DNA from: Halomarina rubra
Lineage (GTDB): Archaea; Halobacteriota; Halobacteria; Halobacteriales; Haloarculaceae
Length of the DNA stretch: 55,543 nt
Reading direction: 5' to 3'
Assembly (NCBI RefSeq): GCF_023699475.1
Contig: NZ_JALXFV010000008.1
Location: forward strand, 227,442-282,984
Shown piece after piece: positions 16,900 to 27,243 of the stretch. The notes beneath the pieces were generated by a model that did not search any database, was not told the origin of the DNA, and was given only the letters and a program-made list of their open reading frames with translations. The position numbers and the translations under genes were made by a program. How positions within the stretch are numbered: position 1 is the stretch's first letter; each line of letters begins with the position of its first letter.

Positions 16900-17636
16900 C
16901 ACGAGTGTACGACCTGGAGGGCGAGGAAGCGGGGGAGGTCGACCTCCCCGAGGTCTTCGAGACGGTCTACCGTCCGGACCTCATCCAGCGCAGCGTCCGC
17001 GCCGCCCAGGCCAACCGCAAGCAGGACTACGGTGCCGACCCCCTCGCGGGGATGCGCACCCCGGCCGAATCGTTCGGTAGCGGTCGCGGCATGGCCCACG
17101 TCCCCCGGCAGAACGGACAGGGTCGCCGCGTCCCGCAGACGGTCGGTGGCCGCAAGGCTCACCCGCCGAAGGCGGAGAAGGACCGCACCGAGAAGGTGAA
17201 CAAGAAGGAGCGACAGCTCGCCGTCCGCTCGGCGCTCGCCGCCACGACGGACTCCGAACTCGTGACCGAACGCGGTCACCAGTTCGACGCTGACTCGCTC
17301 CCGCTCGTCGTCGAAGACGAGTTCGAAGACCTCGTGAAGACGAAGGAGGTCGTCGCGCTGCTGGAGTCGCTCGGCGTCTACGCCGACGTCCAGCGCGCGG
17401 ACGAGGGCAAGAAGGTCAAAGGCGGGCGCGGGACGACCCGTGGCCGCAAGTACCGCCGCCCGAGTTCCATCCTCTTCGTCACGACCGGCGAGCCGTCGAA
17501 GGCCGCCCGCAACCTCGCGGGCGTCACGGTCGCCACCGCACGGGAGGTCAACGCGGAGGACCTCGCCCCCGGTGGTCAGGCCGGTCGCCTGACGGTGTTC
17601 ACGGAGTCCGCGATCGAGGAGGTAGCTGACCGATGA
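16896..17636 (+). CDS. rpl4: Large-subunit ribosomal protein uL4
   Basis: Protein of 246 residues lining the exit tunnel. The tunnel loop GSGRGMAHVPRQNGQGRRVP and VGGRKAHPPKAEKD are clear, as is NKKERQLAVRSALAATTD. The C-terminal globular part ends [17 protein letters not shown]. It overlaps uL3 and uL23 by 4 nt each. Confidence 0.98.
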   Translation: MTRVYDLEGEEAGEVDLPEVFETVYRPDLIQRSVRAAQANRKQDYGADPLAGMRTPAESFGSGRGMAHVPRQNGQGRRVPQTVGGRKAHPPKAEKDRTEKVNKKERQLAVRSALAATTDSELVTERGHQFDADSLPLVVEDEFEDLVKTKEVVALLESLGVYADVQRADEGKKVKGGRGTTRGRKYRRPSSILFVTTGEPSKAARNLAGVTVATAREVNAEDLAPGGQAGRLTVFTESAIEEVADR

Positions 17637-17884
17637 GCATCATCAAGTACCCGAACGTCACGGAGAAGGCCATGAACGACATGGACTTCGAGAACAAGCT
17701 CCAGTTCGTCGTCGACGCCGACGCCACGAAGCCGGAGATCCGTGACGCACTGGAAGCACAGTTCGACGTCTCCATCGACAGCGTGAACACGCAGGTCACG
17801 CCGAAAGGGAACAAGAAGGCCACCGTGCGTCTGTCCGACGACGACGACGCACAGGAGGTCGCCTCGCGTATCGGGGTGTTCTGA
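17633..17884 (+). CDS. rpl23: Large-subunit ribosomal protein uL23
   Basis: An 83-residue tunnel-exit protein and docking site for SRP and Sec61/Sec[17 protein letters not shown] at the start and [20 protein letters not shown] follow the family pattern. [18 protein letters not shown] is the rRNA-binding loop. It overlaps uL4 by 4 nt and stops one base before uL2. Confidence 0.97.
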   Translation: MSIIKYPNVTEKAMNDMDFENKLQFVVDADATKPEIRDALEAQFDVSIDSVNTQVTPKGNKKATVRLSDDDDAQEVASRIGVF

Positions 17885-17885
17885 G

Positions 17886-18620
17886 ATGGGACGACGAATC
17901 CAGGGCCAGCGACGTGGCCGCGGGACGCCGACGTTCCGTGCACCGAGCCACCGCTACAAGGCCAACCTCGACCACCGAACCGTCGAGACGGACGTCGTGA
18001 GCGGCGAGGTCGTGGGCATCGAACACGACCCCGCACGCAGCGCGCCCGTCGCGGCCGTCGAGTTCGAGGACGGCGACCAGCGCCTCGTCCTCGCACCCGA
18101 GGGAATCGCGGTCGGCGACGGCATCCAGGTGGGTGTCTCCGCCGAGATCGCGCCCGGGAACACGCTCCCGCTGCGCGAGATTCCGGAAGGTGTCCCGGTG
18201 TGTAACGTCGAGCGACAGGCCGGCGACGGTGGGAAGTTCGCGCGTTCGTCCGGTGTGAGCGCGACGCTGCTCACCCACGACCGCAAGGCCGCCATCGTAC
18301 AGCTACCGAGCGGCGAGATCCGCCGCCTCAGCCCGGACTGCCGGGCGACTATCGGCGTCGTCGCCGGTGGGGGACGGACGGAGAAGCCGTTCGTCAAAGC
18401 CGGGAACAAACACCACAAGATGCGTGCCCGCGGGACGAAGTGGCCGCGCGTGCGTGGTGTGGCGATGAACGCCGTCGACCACCCGTTCGGTGGTGGCGGC
18501 CGCCAGCACCCCGGTCGACCGAAGAGCGTCTCCCGCGACGCGCCGCCGGGCCGGAAGGTCGGTGACATCGCGTCCCGCCGGACGGGCCGTGGCGGCAAAG
18601 GAGGGCGAGACAAGAAATGA
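17886..18620 (+). CDS. rpl2: Large-subunit ribosomal protein uL2
   Basis: A 244-residue protein central to subunit association and to the peptidyl-transferase centre. [20 protein letters not shown] opens the protein. The conserved loop carrying the key His is [20 protein letters not shown] near residue 195, and the basic tail ends in [14 protein letters not shown]. It overlaps uS19 by 4 nt. Confidence 0.98.
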   Translation: MGRRIQGQRRGRGTPTFRAPSHRYKANLDHRTVETDVVSGEVVGIEHDPARSAPVAAVEFEDGDQRLVLAPEGIAVGDGIQVGVSAEIAPGNTLPLREIPEGVPVCNVERQAGDGGKFARSSGVSATLLTHDRKAAIVQLPSGEIRRLSPDCRATIGVVAGGGRTEKPFVKAGNKHHKMRARGTKWPRVRGVAMNAVDHPFGGGGRQHPGRPKSVSRDAPPGRKVGDIASRRTGRGGKGGRDKK

Positions 18621-19045
18621 GCACGGACTACCAGCTCGGCCGCGACAAGGACGAAGAGTTCACCTACCGCGGCCACACACTGGAGGAGCTCCGAGAGATG
18701 GACCTCGAGGAGTTCGCGGAACTGCTGCCCGCACGCAAGCGGCGAAGTATCGAGCGCGGCCTGACCGAGGAGCAGCAGAAGCTGCTCGAGAAGGCCGACA
18801 AGCGCGACGCCGAGACGTCGGCGAACAACCCGCTGCGAACGCACCTGCGCGACATGCCCGTCGTGCCCGCGTTCGTCGGCAAGACGTTCGCCGTCTACAG
18901 CGGCCAGGAGTTCGAGCGCGTCGACGTAGAGCCCGAGATGCTCGGGCACTACCTCGGCGAGTTCGTCCTCACGCGCTCGTCGGTCACGCACGGCCAGGCG
19001 GGTATCGGGGCGACGCGCTCTTCGAAGTTCGTCCCCCTCAAGTGA
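18617..19045 (+). CDS. rps19: Small-subunit ribosomal protein uS19
   Basis: A 142-residue archaeal S19 with an N-terminal extension before the universal core. The core is visible as [20 protein letters not shown], then [20 protein letters not shown] and the end [12 protein letters not shown]. It lies in the 30S head and contacts the A-site finger. Its stop is 2 nt before uL22. Confidence 0.98.
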   Translation: MSTDYQLGRDKDEEFTYRGHTLEELREMDLEEFAELLPARKRRSIERGLTEEQQKLLEKADKRDAETSANNPLRTHLRDMPVVPAFVGKTFAVYSGQEFERVDVEPEMLGHYLGEFVLTRSSVTHGQAGIGATRSSKFVPLK

Positions 19046-19047
19046 CA

Positions 19048-19509
19048 ATGGGAATCAGCTACAGCGTCGACGCGGACCCGGAGACCACGGCGAAAGCCAT
19101 GCTCCGAGAGCGTCACATGTCCCACAAGCACAGCAAAGAGATCGCGCGCGCCATCAAGGGCGAGACCGCCGGCGACGCCGTCGAGTACCTCGAAGCGGTA
19201 CTCGCGGGCGAGCGCTCGGTCCCGTTCAAGTCCCACAACTCCGGCGTCGGACACCGCTCCGACATCGAGGGCTGGGACGCCGGCCGATACCCTGAGAAGG
19301 CGACCGAGGCGTTCCTCGACCTACTCGAGAACGTCGTCGGCAACGCCGACCATCAGGGCTTCGACGGTGAGAGCATGCGCATCATGCACGTCGCCGCCCA
19401 CAAGGTCGGCGAGTCCCCGGGGCGCAAGCCTCGCGCGTTCGGTCGTGCCACCGCGTGGAACACCCCACAGGTGGACGTCGAACTCATCCTCGAAGAGGTG
19501 GATAACTGA
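19048..19509 (+). CDS. rpl22: Large-subunit ribosomal protein uL22
   Basis: A 153-residue exit-tunnel protein. I placed the start at ATG 19048 because the archaeal N-terminus [17 protein letters not shown] begins there, although the frame is open far upstream. [20 protein letters not shown] matches archaeal L22/eukaryal L17. The tunnel hairpin is [20 protein letters not shown]. Its TGA overlaps the uS3 ATG by one base. Confidence 0.97.
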   Translation: MGISYSVDADPETTAKAMLRERHMSHKHSKEIARAIKGETAGDAVEYLEAVLAGERSVPFKSHNSGVGHRSDIEGWDAGRYPEKATEAFLDLLENVVGNADHQGFDGESMRIMHVAAHKVGESPGRKPRAFGRATAWNTPQVDVELILEEVDN

Positions 19510-20555
19510 TGGCAGACGAACACGAATTCATCGAGAGCGGGCTGCAGCGCACCCAGATCGACGAGTTCTTCGGTGAAGAACTCGCTCGCGCCGGCTACGG
19601 CGGCATGGAGGTCGCACAGACCCCCATGGGCGTCCAGATCGTCCTTCGGGCCGAGAAGCCCGGGATGGTCATCGGCAAGGGCGGGAAGAACATCCGCAAG
19701 ATCACGTCGGAGCTGGAGACGCGCTTCGACCTCGACGACCCGCAGATCGACGTGCAGGAGGTCGACGAACCCGACCTCAACGCACAGATCGTCGCGGACC
19801 GTCTCGCGAACGCGCTCGAACGCGGCTGGTACTTCCGGAAGGCCGGCCACACCACCATCGACCGCATCATGGACGCCGGGGCACTCGGTGCCGAGATCGT
19901 CCTCAGCGGGAAGGTGACGGGCGCACGCTCGCGCGTCGAGAAGTTCAACCGCGGCTACATCAAGCACAACGGCGAACCCGCCGAGTCCATCGTGGACGAG
20001 GGGCAGGGCGTCGCCGTGATGAAGCTCGGGACCATCGGTGTGACGGTCAAGATCATCCCGCCCGGAGCCCAGCTCCCCGACGACTTCCAGGTCGCCGAGG
20101 ACGCGGACGTCTCCGAGTTCGTCGTCGAACCCGAGGAGGACGAGGGCGTCGAGGAACTGCTCGACCGTGACCCCGACGAGGTCGCCGACGCGGGCACCGA
20201 GCCCGTCACCGACTCCGAGGCGGACGACGGCAGCCAGCCGACCGCCGACGAGGAGGTCGTCGAGGAGGAGGTCCTCGACGAGGAACAGGAGATCGCCACG
20301 CCGGAAGACGGCGACATCGAAGAGGAGCTCGACGACCTCGAGGAGGCCGTCGAGGGCGAACTCTCCGAAGAGTCCGAAGCCGAAGCGGAGGACCTGCTCG
20401 ACGAGATGGAAGAGCAAGACACCGCCGAGGCCGACGTCGAAGAGACCGTCGAGGGTGAGGACGCGGACGCCGGCGGTGCCGACGAGGCATCCGACGCGCC
20501 CGCGACCGAAGACGACGAGGCCGCTGCCTCGGAAGACGAGGAGGGCGAGAACTGA
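19509..20555 (+). CDS. rps3: Small-subunit ribosomal protein uS3 with a long acidic tail
   Basis: A 348-residue mRNA-entry protein. The type-II KH domain carries [19 protein letters not shown] (residues about 54-72), followed by [20 protein letters not shown] and the C-terminal S3 core up to about residue 200. Residues about 200-348 are almost entirely Glu/Asp/Ala/Ser and appear disordered. Such tails occur in haloarchaea, but this one is long. It overlaps uL22 and uL29 by one base each. Confidence 0.97.
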   Translation: MADEHEFIESGLQRTQIDEFFGEELARAGYGGMEVAQTPMGVQIVLRAEKPGMVIGKGGKNIRKITSELETRFDLDDPQIDVQEVDEPDLNAQIVADRLANALERGWYFRKAGHTTIDRIMDAGALGAEIVLSGKVTGARSRVEKFNRGYIKHNGEPAESIVDEGQGVAVMKLGTIGVTVKIIPPGAQLPDDFQVAEDADVSEFVVEPEEDEGVEELLDRDPDEVADAGTEPVTDSEADDGSQPTADEEVVEEEVLDEEQEIATPEDGDIEEELDDLEEAVEGELSEESEAEAEDLLDEMEEQDTAEADVEETVEGEDADAGGADEASDAPATEDDEAAASEDEEGEN

Positions 20556-20767
20556 TGGCCATCCTCTACACCGAAGAGATCCGCGACATGACGCCTGCCG
20601 AACGGCAGTCGGAACTCGAGGAGCTCGAGACGGAACTGCTCAACGCCAACGCCGTGCAGGCCGCCGGTGGCGCACCGGAGAACCCCGGTCGCGTCAGCGA
20701 GCTGCGCCGCACCATCGCTCGGATCAAGACGATCCAGAGCGAGGAAGGCGACGAGGAGGCCGAATAG
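20555..20767 (+). CDS. rpl29: Large-subunit ribosomal protein uL29
   Basis: A 70-residue two-helix coiled protein at the tunnel exit. [20 protein letters not shown] and [18 protein letters not shown] follow the L29 pattern. The Glu-rich end is haloarchaeal. It is adjacent to rnp1 with no gap. Confidence 0.96.
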   Translation: MAILYTEEIRDMTPAERQSELEELETELLNANAVQAAGGAPENPGRVSELRRTIARIKTIQSEEGDEEAE

Positions 20768-21070
20768 ATGTTGACCGCCGAGACCCTGCCACGCCACGAA
20801 CTCGTCGGCTTGCATGTGCGAGTCGCCGACTCGTCGGACCCGACTCTCGTCGGGTGTGAAGGGACGGTCGTCTCCGAGACGACCAACACCCTCCTGCTCA
20901 GCGCCGGGTCTCGGTCCGTGCGGGTGCCGAAGGCGGTCGCGACGTTCGAGTTCCGCCTGGACGCCGAGTGTTCGGAGGACGCCTCCGAGTACGTCGTCGT
21001 CGAGGGTGAGCGACTCGTCGCGCGACCGGCCCGACGCACCGAACGCACAGGTGATTCACGATGGCAATAG
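20768..21070 (+). CDS. rnp1: RNase P protein component 1 (Rpp29/Pop4 homologue)
   Basis: A protein subunit of archaeal ribonuclease P that processes tRNA 5' ends. It has 100 residues of Sm-like beta-barrel fold: [50 protein letters not shown] and [18 protein letters not shown]. Its place between uL29 and uS17 is the standard archaeal position. It overlaps uS17 by 10 nt. No SUI1/eIF1 gene sits in this operon. Confidence 0.94.
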   Translation: MLTAETLPRHELVGLHVRVADSSDPTLVGCEGTVVSETTNTLLLSAGSRSVRVPKAVATFEFRLDAECSEDASEYVVVEGERLVARPARRTERTGDSRWQ

Positions 21071-21489
21071 GACTGAACGTACCAGAGCCCGAGGAGACCT
21101 GCTCCGACCCGAACTGCCCGTTCCACGGCGAACTGTCCGTGCGCGGTCAGACGATCGAAGCAGAGGTCGCCTCCACGGCGATGGACAAGACCGTCGTCGT
21201 CGAGCGAGAGTACGACGTGCGCGTGCCCAAGTACGACCGGTACATGAAGCGCCGGTCGCGCATCCCGGCACACCACCCCGCATGTCTCGACCTCTCGTCC
21301 GGCGACATCGTACGTATCGCAGAGACTCGACCGCTGTCGAAGACGAAATCCCACGTCGTTGTGGAGATCGTCGAGGTGGCCGAGGAGTCGGGTGGCATCA
21401 CCGCCCCCGCGACCGAAAGCGCCGAGGACACCACCGGTGACGTCACCGAGGGTGCGTCGGCAGACCGCTCGCCCGAGGGTGAGAACTGA
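21061..21489 (+). CDS. rps17: Small-subunit ribosomal protein uS17
   Basis: A 142-residue archaeal S17. The N-terminal [17 protein letters not shown] includes two Cys and a His that may bind zinc. The OB-fold core [20 protein letters not shown] and [19 protein letters not shown] with [19 protein letters not shown] is clear. An acidic tail of about 35 residues follows. Its stop overlaps uL14 by one base. Confidence 0.97.
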   Translation: MAIGLNVPEPEETCSDPNCPFHGELSVRGQTIEAEVASTAMDKTVVVEREYDVRVPKYDRYMKRRSRIPAHHPACLDLSSGDIVRIAETRPLSKTKSHVVVEIVEVAEESGGITAPATESAEDTTGDVTEGASADRSPEGEN

Positions 21490-21887
21490 TGCAGGCGCTC
21501 AACGCCGACGTGACGCAGGGCCTGGAGAAGGGCTCGCTCGTCACGTGCGCCGACAACACCGGCGCGCGCGAACTGAAGATCATCAGCGTCTCGGGCTACC
21601 ACGGCACGAAGAACCGCCACCCCAAGGCCGGCGTCGGTGACAAGGTCACCGTCTCGGTCACGAAGGGGACGCCGGAGATGCGCCGTCAGGTGCTCGAAGC
21701 CGTCGTCGTCCGCCAGCGCAAGTCCATCCGTCGTCCCGACGGCGTCCGCGTCAAGTTCGAAGACAACGCGGCCGTCATCGTCGACGAGAACGAGGACCCG
21801 CGCGGGACCGAGATCAAGGGCCCGATCGCTCAGGAGGTCGGCGAGCGGTTCGGCAGCATCGCCAGCACGGCGACCATGATGTACTAA
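21489..21887 (+). CDS. rpl14: Large-subunit ribosomal protein uL14
   Basis: A 132-residue interface protein. [20 protein letters not shown] is the universal L14 signature. [20 protein letters not shown] and [20 protein letters not shown] complete the barrel. It ends [10 protein letters not shown]. The stop is 2 nt before uL24. Confidence 0.98.
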   Translation: MQALNADVTQGLEKGSLVTCADNTGARELKIISVSGYHGTKNRHPKAGVGDKVTVSVTKGTPEMRRQVLEAVVVRQRKSIRRPDGVRVKFEDNAAVIVDENEDPRGTEIKGPIAQEVGERFGSIASTATMMY

Positions 21888-21889
21888 CG

Positions 21890-22246
21890 ATGACGAAACA
21901 ACCACGCAAACAACGCAACCGACGTGCGAACGCGCCGCTCCACGAGCGCCAGAAGCAGGTTCGCGCGACGCTGGCTGCCGGACTCCGCGACGAGTACGGC
22001 CAGCGCTCGGTCCGCGTCAACGCCGGGGACACCGTCGAGGTGCTCCGTGGCGACGACGCCGGCACCGAGGGCGAGGTCCAGAAGGTGGACCTCGCGGACG
22101 CGACCATCCACGTCGAGGGCGTCACGATCCAGAAGGCCGACGGGGAGGACGTTCCCCGCGCGCTGGACGCCTCGAACGTCCGTGTCACGGACCTCGACCT
22201 CGAGGACGACCAGCGCGAGGCACGACTAGAGGGTGATGACGAATGA
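21890..22246 (+). CDS. rpl24: Large-subunit ribosomal protein uL24
   Basis: A 118-residue assembly-initiator protein. The start [20 protein letters not shown] is followed by a KOW motif, [20 protein letters not shown]. The acidic end overlaps eS4 by 4 nt. Confidence 0.97.
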   Translation: MTKQPRKQRNRRANAPLHERQKQVRATLAAGLRDEYGQRSVRVNAGDTVEVLRGDDAGTEGEVQKVDLADATIHVEGVTIQKADGEDVPRALDASNVRVTDLDLEDDQREARLEGDDE

Positions 22247-23022
22247 GTGACCACCAGAAGCGACTGTCGGCACCGACGTCGTGGCCGGTCGCACGCAAGA
22301 CGAAGAAGTACACCGTCAAGGCGGGCGCAGGCCCCCACGGTCAGGATGGCGTTCCGCTGCTCATCCTGCTTCGTGACGTGCTCGGCTACGTCGACTCGAA
22401 GAAGGAAGCACGCTACGCGCTCGAACAGGGCAGCGTCGTCGTCAACGGGCAGGCTGCCCGCGACGAGCGCCGTCCCATCGGGATGTTCGACATCCTCGGC
22501 TTCGTCGAGCGCGAGGAGTTCTACCGCGTGTTCCCCGACGAGGGCGGTCGGCTCGCGCTGACCCCCATCGACGCGGACAGCGCCGACTCGAAGCTCGGGA
22601 AGGTCGTCGGCAAGCAGACCGTCGCCGGCGGTCAGACCCAGCTGACGCTCCACGACGGACAGACGCTGCTCACCGAGGACGCGGACATCGGCGGCAGCGA
22701 CTCCGTCGTCGTCGACAACGACGACAACAGCGTCGTCGCGCACTTCCCCTACGAGGAGGGTGCGCTCGTGACGGCCGTTCGCGGCCAGCACGCCGGCGAG
22801 ATCGGCGAGATCGACGAGATCAGCGTCACCGCGGGCTCGGGGCCCAACAACGTCGTCGTCGCGCAGGACGGCGAGGTCGCCTTCGAGACCATCGAGGACT
22901 ACGTCGTCGTCATCGACGAGAACTTCGTCGGCGAGGACGGCGGTGTCGAAGACGCGACCGAGGAAGCGTCCTCGGACGTCGAGGCCGACACCAGTCAGGA
23001 CGACGAGGTGACCGACGAATGA
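22243..23022 (+). CDS. rps4e: Small-subunit ribosomal protein eS4
   Basis: An archaeal/eukaryal-specific 30S protein of 259 residues. The S4-type RNA-binding domain is [20 protein letters not shown]; a KOW-like segment is [20 protein letters not shown]. The last about 30 residues form an acidic tail. Its presence here is diagnostic of archaea. It overlaps uL24 and uL5 by 4 nt each. Confidence 0.97.
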   Translation: MSDHQKRLSAPTSWPVARKTKKYTVKAGAGPHGQDGVPLLILLRDVLGYVDSKKEARYALEQGSVVVNGQAARDERRPIGMFDILGFVEREEFYRVFPDEGGRLALTPIDADSADSKLGKVVGKQTVAGGQTQLTLHDGQTLLTEDADIGGSDSVVVDNDDNSVVAHFPYEEGALVTAVRGQHAGEIGEIDEISVTAGSGPNNVVVAQDGEVAFETIEDYVVVIDENFVGEDGGVEDATEEASSDVEADTSQDDEVTDE

Positions 23023-23534
23023 GCCAGAGCGAACTCCACGAGATGCGCTCGCCGACCGTCGAGAAGGTCGTCGTCCACATGGGCATCGGTGAGGGTGGGC
23101 AGCCGCTCGCCAACGCCGAGGAGATCCTCGAGGAGGTCACGGGGCAGACGCCCGTCCGGACCGTCGCCAAGCGCACGGTGCCGGAGTTCAACATCCGCGA
23201 GGGCGACCCCATCGGTGCGAAGGTCACCCTCCGTGGCGACCTCGCCGCCGAGTTCCTCGACACCGCGCTCCCCCTGGTCGACCTGAGCGGCAACCAGTTC
23301 GACCAGACCGGGAACTTCAGCTTCGGTGTCGACGAACACACCGAGTTCCCGAGTCAGGAGTACGACCCGAACATCGGTATCTACGGGCTGGACGTGACGG
23401 TCAACCTCGTCCGCCCCGGCTACCGCGTGCGCAAGCGCGACGTGGCCAACCAGCAGATTCCGTCGCGACACCGCCTGACCGTCGAGGACTCGATGCGGTT
23501 CCTCGAGGCGGAGTTCGACGTGGAGGTGAACTGA
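23019..23534 (+). CDS. rpl5: Large-subunit ribosomal protein uL5
   Basis: A 171-residue 5S rRNA-binding protein. [20 protein letters not shown] and [20 protein letters not shown] are typical, followed by [20 protein letters not shown]. The stop is one base before uS14. Confidence 0.97.
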   Translation: MSQSELHEMRSPTVEKVVVHMGIGEGGQPLANAEEILEEVTGQTPVRTVAKRTVPEFNIREGDPIGAKVTLRGDLAAEFLDTALPLVDLSGNQFDQTGNFSFGVDEHTEFPSQEYDPNIGIYGLDVTVNLVRPGYRVRKRDVANQQIPSRHRLTVEDSMRFLEAEFDVEVN

Positions 23535-23535
23535 G

Positions 23536-23712
23536 ATGAGTGAAAGCGAAACAGAAGAGACGGGTGAGCACGCCGCCAAGCGCACGGGTCAGCTCGAGTC
23601 GTGCCAGCGCTGTGGCCGCAACCAGGGTCTCGTCGGGAAGTACGACATCTGGCTCTGCCGCCAGTGCTTCCGCGAGATCGCCCGCTCCATGGGATTCAAG
23701 AAGTACAGCTAA
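23536..23712 (+). CDS. rps14: Small-subunit ribosomal protein uS14 (zinc-binding type)
   Basis: A 58-residue protein with a complete zinc ribbon: [20 protein letters not shown] then [17 protein letters not shown], so CxxC-x(13-15)-CxxC. The short Glu-rich start ([10 protein letters not shown]) is haloarchaeal. TAA at 23710-23712 overlaps the uS8 ATG in the string TAATG. This gene is easily missed because of its size. Confidence 0.97.
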   Translation: MSESETEETGEHAAKRTGQLESCQRCGRNQGLVGKYDIWLCRQCFREIARSMGFKKYS

Positions 23713-24104
23713 TGACGGGGAACGATCCACTGGCCGCTGCGCTGTCGGAGCTCAACAACGCCGAAAGCGTCGGCCATCTCGAACAGACCGTCCAGCCCGC
23801 CTCGAACATCATCGGCTCGACCCTCGAAGTCTTCTACGACCGAGGGTACGTCGGCGGCTTCCAGTTCGTCGACGACGGCAAAGCCGGACGTTTCGAGGTC
23901 GAACTGAAAGGTGCCATCAACGAGTGTGGTCCCGTGAAGCCGCGCTACTCGGCGACCGCCGACGGCTACGAGAAGTGGGAGAAGCGATTCCTCCCCGCTC
24001 GTGACTACGGGACGCTCATCGTCTCCACTTCGGAGGGCATCATGAGCCACTACGAGGCCCGCGAACAGGGCATCGGTGGCCAAGTAATCGCCTACGTGTA
24101 CTGA
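23712..24104 (+). CDS. rps8: Small-subunit ribosomal protein uS8
   Basis: A 130-residue 16S rRNA-binding protein. I chose the ATG at 23712, which overlaps the uS14 stop; the frame is open further upstream only as a shadow of uS14. NDPLAAALSELNNAESVGHL is the start, and RDYGTLIVSTSEGIMSHYEA with REQGIGGQVIAYVY is the C-terminal signature. Confidence 0.97.
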   Translation: MTGNDPLAAALSELNNAESVGHLEQTVQPASNIIGSTLEVFYDRGYVGGFQFVDDGKAGRFEVELKGAINECGPVKPRYSATADGYEKWEKRFLPARDYGTLIVSTSEGIMSHYEAREQGIGGQVIAYVY

Positions 24105-24105
24105 T

Positions 24106-24681
24106 ATGCGAGTTGAAATCGAACTTCCGGACGACGTGGACGCCTCACTCGACCACCTCGACCTCACCGTAGAGGGCGAGAACGGGTCGGTGACGCGTAA
24201 GCTGTGGTTCCCGGACGTGGCGGTCTCCGTCGAGGAGGTCACCATCGAAGGCGGTGAGGACGAAGACGACCGCGAGGTCGAGGCCGTCGTCATCGAGAGC
24301 GCCGACGCCGACCGCAAGACGGCGGCGACCATCGGCACCTTCGAGAGCCACGTACGGAACATGGTGCACGGAGTGACCACCGGGTGGGAGTACCAGATGG
24401 AGGTCTTCTACTCTCACTTCCCGATGCAGGTCGACGTCGAGGGCGACGAAGTCGTCATCGCGAACTTCCTCGGGGAGAAGTCACCCCGTCGCACGCCCAT
24501 CCGCGGCGACACACAGGTACAGGTCGACGGTGAGGAACTGGTCCTCAGCGGCCCCGACATCGAGGCCGTTGGCCAGACCGCCGCCGACATCGAACAGCTC
24601 ACGCGCGTGACCGACAAGGACACCCGCGTGTTCCAGGACGGCGTGTACATCACGCAGAAACCCTCCCGAGGTGAGGCCTGA
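24106..24681 (+). CDS. rpl6: Large-subunit ribosomal protein uL6
   Basis: A 191-residue protein near the sarcin-ricin loop, with two repeated domains. [20 protein letters not shown] marks the domain junction. [20 protein letters not shown] and [20 protein letters not shown] follow. An acidic insert (about residues 50-60) is haloarchaeal. Its TGA overlaps the eL32 ATG. Confidence 0.97.
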   Translation: MRVEIELPDDVDASLDHLDLTVEGENGSVTRKLWFPDVAVSVEEVTIEGGEDEDDREVEAVVIESADADRKTAATIGTFESHVRNMVHGVTTGWEYQMEVFYSHFPMQVDVEGDEVVIANFLGEKSPRRTPIRGDTQVQVDGEELVLSGPDIEAVGQTAADIEQLTRVTDKDTRVFQDGVYITQKPSRGEA

Positions 24682-25619
24682 TGGCAACTCCAGAGACGCT
24701 CGAAGACATCGACGGTGTCGGCGACGCGAAAGCCGAATCGCTCCGTGAGGCTGGCTTCGAGTCCGTCGAGGACGTGCAGGCCGCCACCGCGGAGGAACTG
24801 ACCGAAGTCGAAGGCATCAGCGAGTCGCTCGCAGAGCGCATCCTCGCCGACGTCTCCGGCGTCGAGGAGGAACTCGACGACGACGAGACCGTCGAAGTCG
24901 ACGACGAGGCTCCCGAAGGCCCCTCGGACATCGAGGACATCTCCGGTGTCGGCCCGAGCAAGGCGGACGCGCTCCGCGAGGCCGGCTACGAGACCGTCGA
25001 CGACGTCCGTGGCGCGAGCCAGTCGGACCTCGCCGAAGTCGAGGGCATCGGCAACGCGCTCGCTGCCCGTATCAAGGCCGACGTCGGTGGACTCGAAATC
25101 CGCGAGGAAGACGAGACCGAGGCCGAGGTCGAAGACGAGGGCGAACCCGAGGAACCCGCCGAGGACGTGGAGACGGAACTCCAGGCCCGCGGGCTCACCG
25201 AGAAGACGCCCGAGCTCTCCGACGAAGAAGAGCGACTCCTGACCCAGCGGAAACGCGAGGGCAAGCCCGCGTTCCGCCGCCAGGACTACCACAAGAAGAA
25301 GCGCACGCCCGAGTCGTGGCGACGCCCACGCGGCGGCCTGTCGAAACAGCGCCGCGGTCAGAAGGGGAAGGGCCCGAAGGTCCACTCCGGCTACCGAACG
25401 CCGAAGTCGGTCCGCGGACTCCACCCCAGCGGCTTCGAGGAGGTCCACGTCGAGAACGTGGACGACCTCGAGGGTGTCGACGGCGACACCCAGGCCGTGC
25501 GCATCGCCTCCACCGTCGGCGCTCGCAAGCGCGAGCGCATCGAGGAGGAGGCCGAGGACGCCGAGATTCGCGTCCTCAACCCGACGTACGTCGAAGTCGA
25601 GGTGAACTCCAATGAGTGA
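24681..25619 (+). CDS. rpl32e: Large-subunit ribosomal protein eL32 with two N-terminal helix-hairpin-helix repeats
   Basis: Archaeal/eukaryal 50S protein, 312 residues. The conserved eL32 core starts near residue 180: [62 protein letters not shown] and [20 protein letters not shown]. Before it lie two tandem copies of a helix-hairpin-helix unit, residues about 8-58 ([20 protein letters not shown]) and about 84-135 ([20 protein letters not shown]), each ending in LADV/KADV, joined by acidic linkers. From memory, haloarchaeal eL32 of about 240 residues carries one such unit. It overlaps eL19 by 8 nt. Confidence 0.96.
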   Translation: MATPETLEDIDGVGDAKAESLREAGFESVEDVQAATAEELTEVEGISESLAERILADVSGVEEELDDDETVEVDDEAPEGPSDIEDISGVGPSKADALREAGYETVDDVRGASQSDLAEVEGIGNALAARIKADVGGLEIREEDETEAEVEDEGEPEEPAEDVETELQARGLTEKTPELSDEEERLLTQRKREGKPAFRRQDYHKKKRTPESWRRPRGGLSKQRRGQKGKGPKVHSGYRTPKSVRGLHPSGFEEVHVENVDDLEGVDGDTQAVRIASTVGARKRERIEEEAEDAEIRVLNPTYVEVEVNSNE

Positions 25620-26058
25620 CCTGAGCACCCAGAAGCGTCTGGCTGCCGACGAGCTCGAGGTCGGGAAGAACCGTATCTGGTTCGACCCCGACGCCAACGC
25701 GGACATCGCCGACGCAATCACCCGCGAGGACATCCGCGAGCTCATCGCGGACGGCAGCATCGACGTGAAACGAGAGGCGCGTGGCAACTCCCGCGGCCGT
25801 GCCCGGAAGCGCAACGAGAAGCGCGCGTACGGTCACCGCAAGGGCCCCGGTACCCGCAAGGGTCGCAAGGGCGCTCGTGACGGGAAGAAAGACCAGTGGA
25901 TGCGACGCATCCGCGCACAGCGTCGTCGCCTGCGCGAACTCCGCGACGAGGAGGAGCGACTCGACAGCTCCGAGTACCGCGAAGTGTACGGTATGGCCTC
26001 GGGTGGAGAGTTCGACAGTGTGAACGACCTCGAACGATACGTGGAGAACAACTACTGA
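25612..26058 (+). CDS. rpl19e: Large-subunit ribosomal protein eL19
   Basis: A 148-residue archaeal/eukaryal protein. [20 protein letters not shown] and [20 protein letters not shown] are the conserved globular start. The basic helix [20 protein letters not shown] and [20 protein letters not shown] crosses to the 30S subunit. Its stop is one base before uL18. Confidence 0.97.
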   Translation: MSDLSTQKRLAADELEVGKNRIWFDPDANADIADAITREDIRELIADGSIDVKREARGNSRGRARKRNEKRAYGHRKGPGTRKGRKGARDGKKDQWMRRIRAQRRRLRELRDEEERLDSSEYREVYGMASGGEFDSVNDLERYVENNY

Positions 26059-26059
26059 C

Positions 26060-26614
26060 ATGGCAACCGGACCACGATACAAAGTGCCCATGCGGCGACG
26101 CCGCGAGGCACGTACGGACTACCATCAGCGGTTGCGCCTGTTGAAATCCGGTCGAGCACGCCTCGTTGCTCGCTCGAGCAACAAGCACATCAGGGCGCAG
26201 CTGGTGACGACTGGTGATCAGGGGGATCGAACGTTGGCCGCCGCACACTCGGCGGACCTCGAAGAGTACGGCTGGGAGGCACCGACGGGCAACCTGCCCG
26301 CCGCCTACCTCACCGGCTTCCTCGCGGGCAAGCGTGCGCTCGCCGAGGGCGTCGAGGACGCGGTCCTCGACATCGGGCTGAACACGGCGACGCCGGGCAG
26401 TAAGGTGTTCGCCGTCCAGGAGGGCGCGATCGACGCCGGCCTCCAGGTTCCGCACAACGACGACGTGTTCGCCGAGTGGGAACGGACCCGCGGCGACCAC
26501 ATCGCCGAGTACGCGGAGCAGCTCGACGAACCGCTCTACAGCGGAGAGTTCGATGCGACCGACCTACCAGATCACTTCGATGACGTACGAGAACGCATGG
26601 AGGACGAACTATGA
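26060..26614 (+). CDS. rpl18: Large-subunit ribosomal protein uL18
   Basis: A 184-residue 5S rRNA-binding protein of the archaeal L18/eukaryal L5 type. [20 protein letters not shown] is the N-terminal signature, and [20 protein letters not shown] and [20 protein letters not shown] follow. Its end overlaps uS5 by 4 nt. Confidence 0.97.
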   Translation: MATGPRYKVPMRRRREARTDYHQRLRLLKSGRARLVARSSNKHIRAQLVTTGDQGDRTLAAAHSADLEEYGWEAPTGNLPAAYLTGFLAGKRALAEGVEDAVLDIGLNTATPGSKVFAVQEGAIDAGLQVPHNDDVFAEWERTRGDHIAEYAEQLDEPLYSGEFDATDLPDHFDDVRERMEDEL

Positions 26615-27243
26615 GTAACGGCTGGGAACCGAAGACGCGACTCGGTCAGCAGGTGCTCGACGGCGACATCACGTCGATGAGAGCGGCCCTCGACTCGGGG
26701 CTCCCGCTCCGCGAGGCGGAGGTCGTCGACCGACTGCTGCCGGACCTCGAGGACAACGTCCTCGACATCAACATGGTCCAGCGCATGACCGACTCCGGGC
26801 GCCGTGTGAAGTTCCGGTGTTCGGTCGTCGTGGGCAACCGCGACGGCTTCGTCGGCTACGCCGAGGGACGTGACGACCAGGTCGGTGGCGCTATCCAGAA
26901 GGCCATCGGCATCGCGAAGCTGAACATCATCGACGTCTCGCGTGGCTGTGGCTCGTGGGAGTGTGGCTGTGGGCGACCCCACACCGTCGCGCTCCGTACC
27001 ACGGGCAAGGCCGGCAGCGTCGAGGTCGAACTCCAGCCCGCACCGCGCGGTCTGGGGCTGGCGGGCGGGGAGACCGTCCGCTCGGTGCTCGAACTCGCCG
27101 GTATCGAGGACATCTGGACCCGCTCGTCGGGCCAGACGCGCACCACGGTCAACTTCGCGAAGGCGACGTTCAACGCGCTCCGGAACACGGCCGAAGCCCG
27201 TGTCCCCCAGCGCGCCGCCGAGAAGCGTGAGGTGATCGAATGA
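26611..27243 (+). CDS. rps5: Small-subunit ribosomal protein uS5
   Basis: A 210-residue 30S protein. The dsRNA-binding-like S5 domain is [20 protein letters not shown] with [20 protein letters not shown]. It carries the archaeal loop [16 protein letters not shown], four cysteines in tight spacing that could bind metal. The C-terminal domain is [20 protein letters not shown]. It overlaps uL30 by 4 nt. Confidence 0.97.
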   Translation: MSNGWEPKTRLGQQVLDGDITSMRAALDSGLPLREAEVVDRLLPDLEDNVLDINMVQRMTDSGRRVKFRCSVVVGNRDGFVGYAEGRDDQVGGAIQKAIGIAKLNIIDVSRGCGSWECGCGRPHTVALRTTGKAGSVEVELQPAPRGLGLAGGETVRSVLELAGIEDIWTRSSGQTRTTVNFAKATFNALRNTAEARVPQRAAEKREVIE

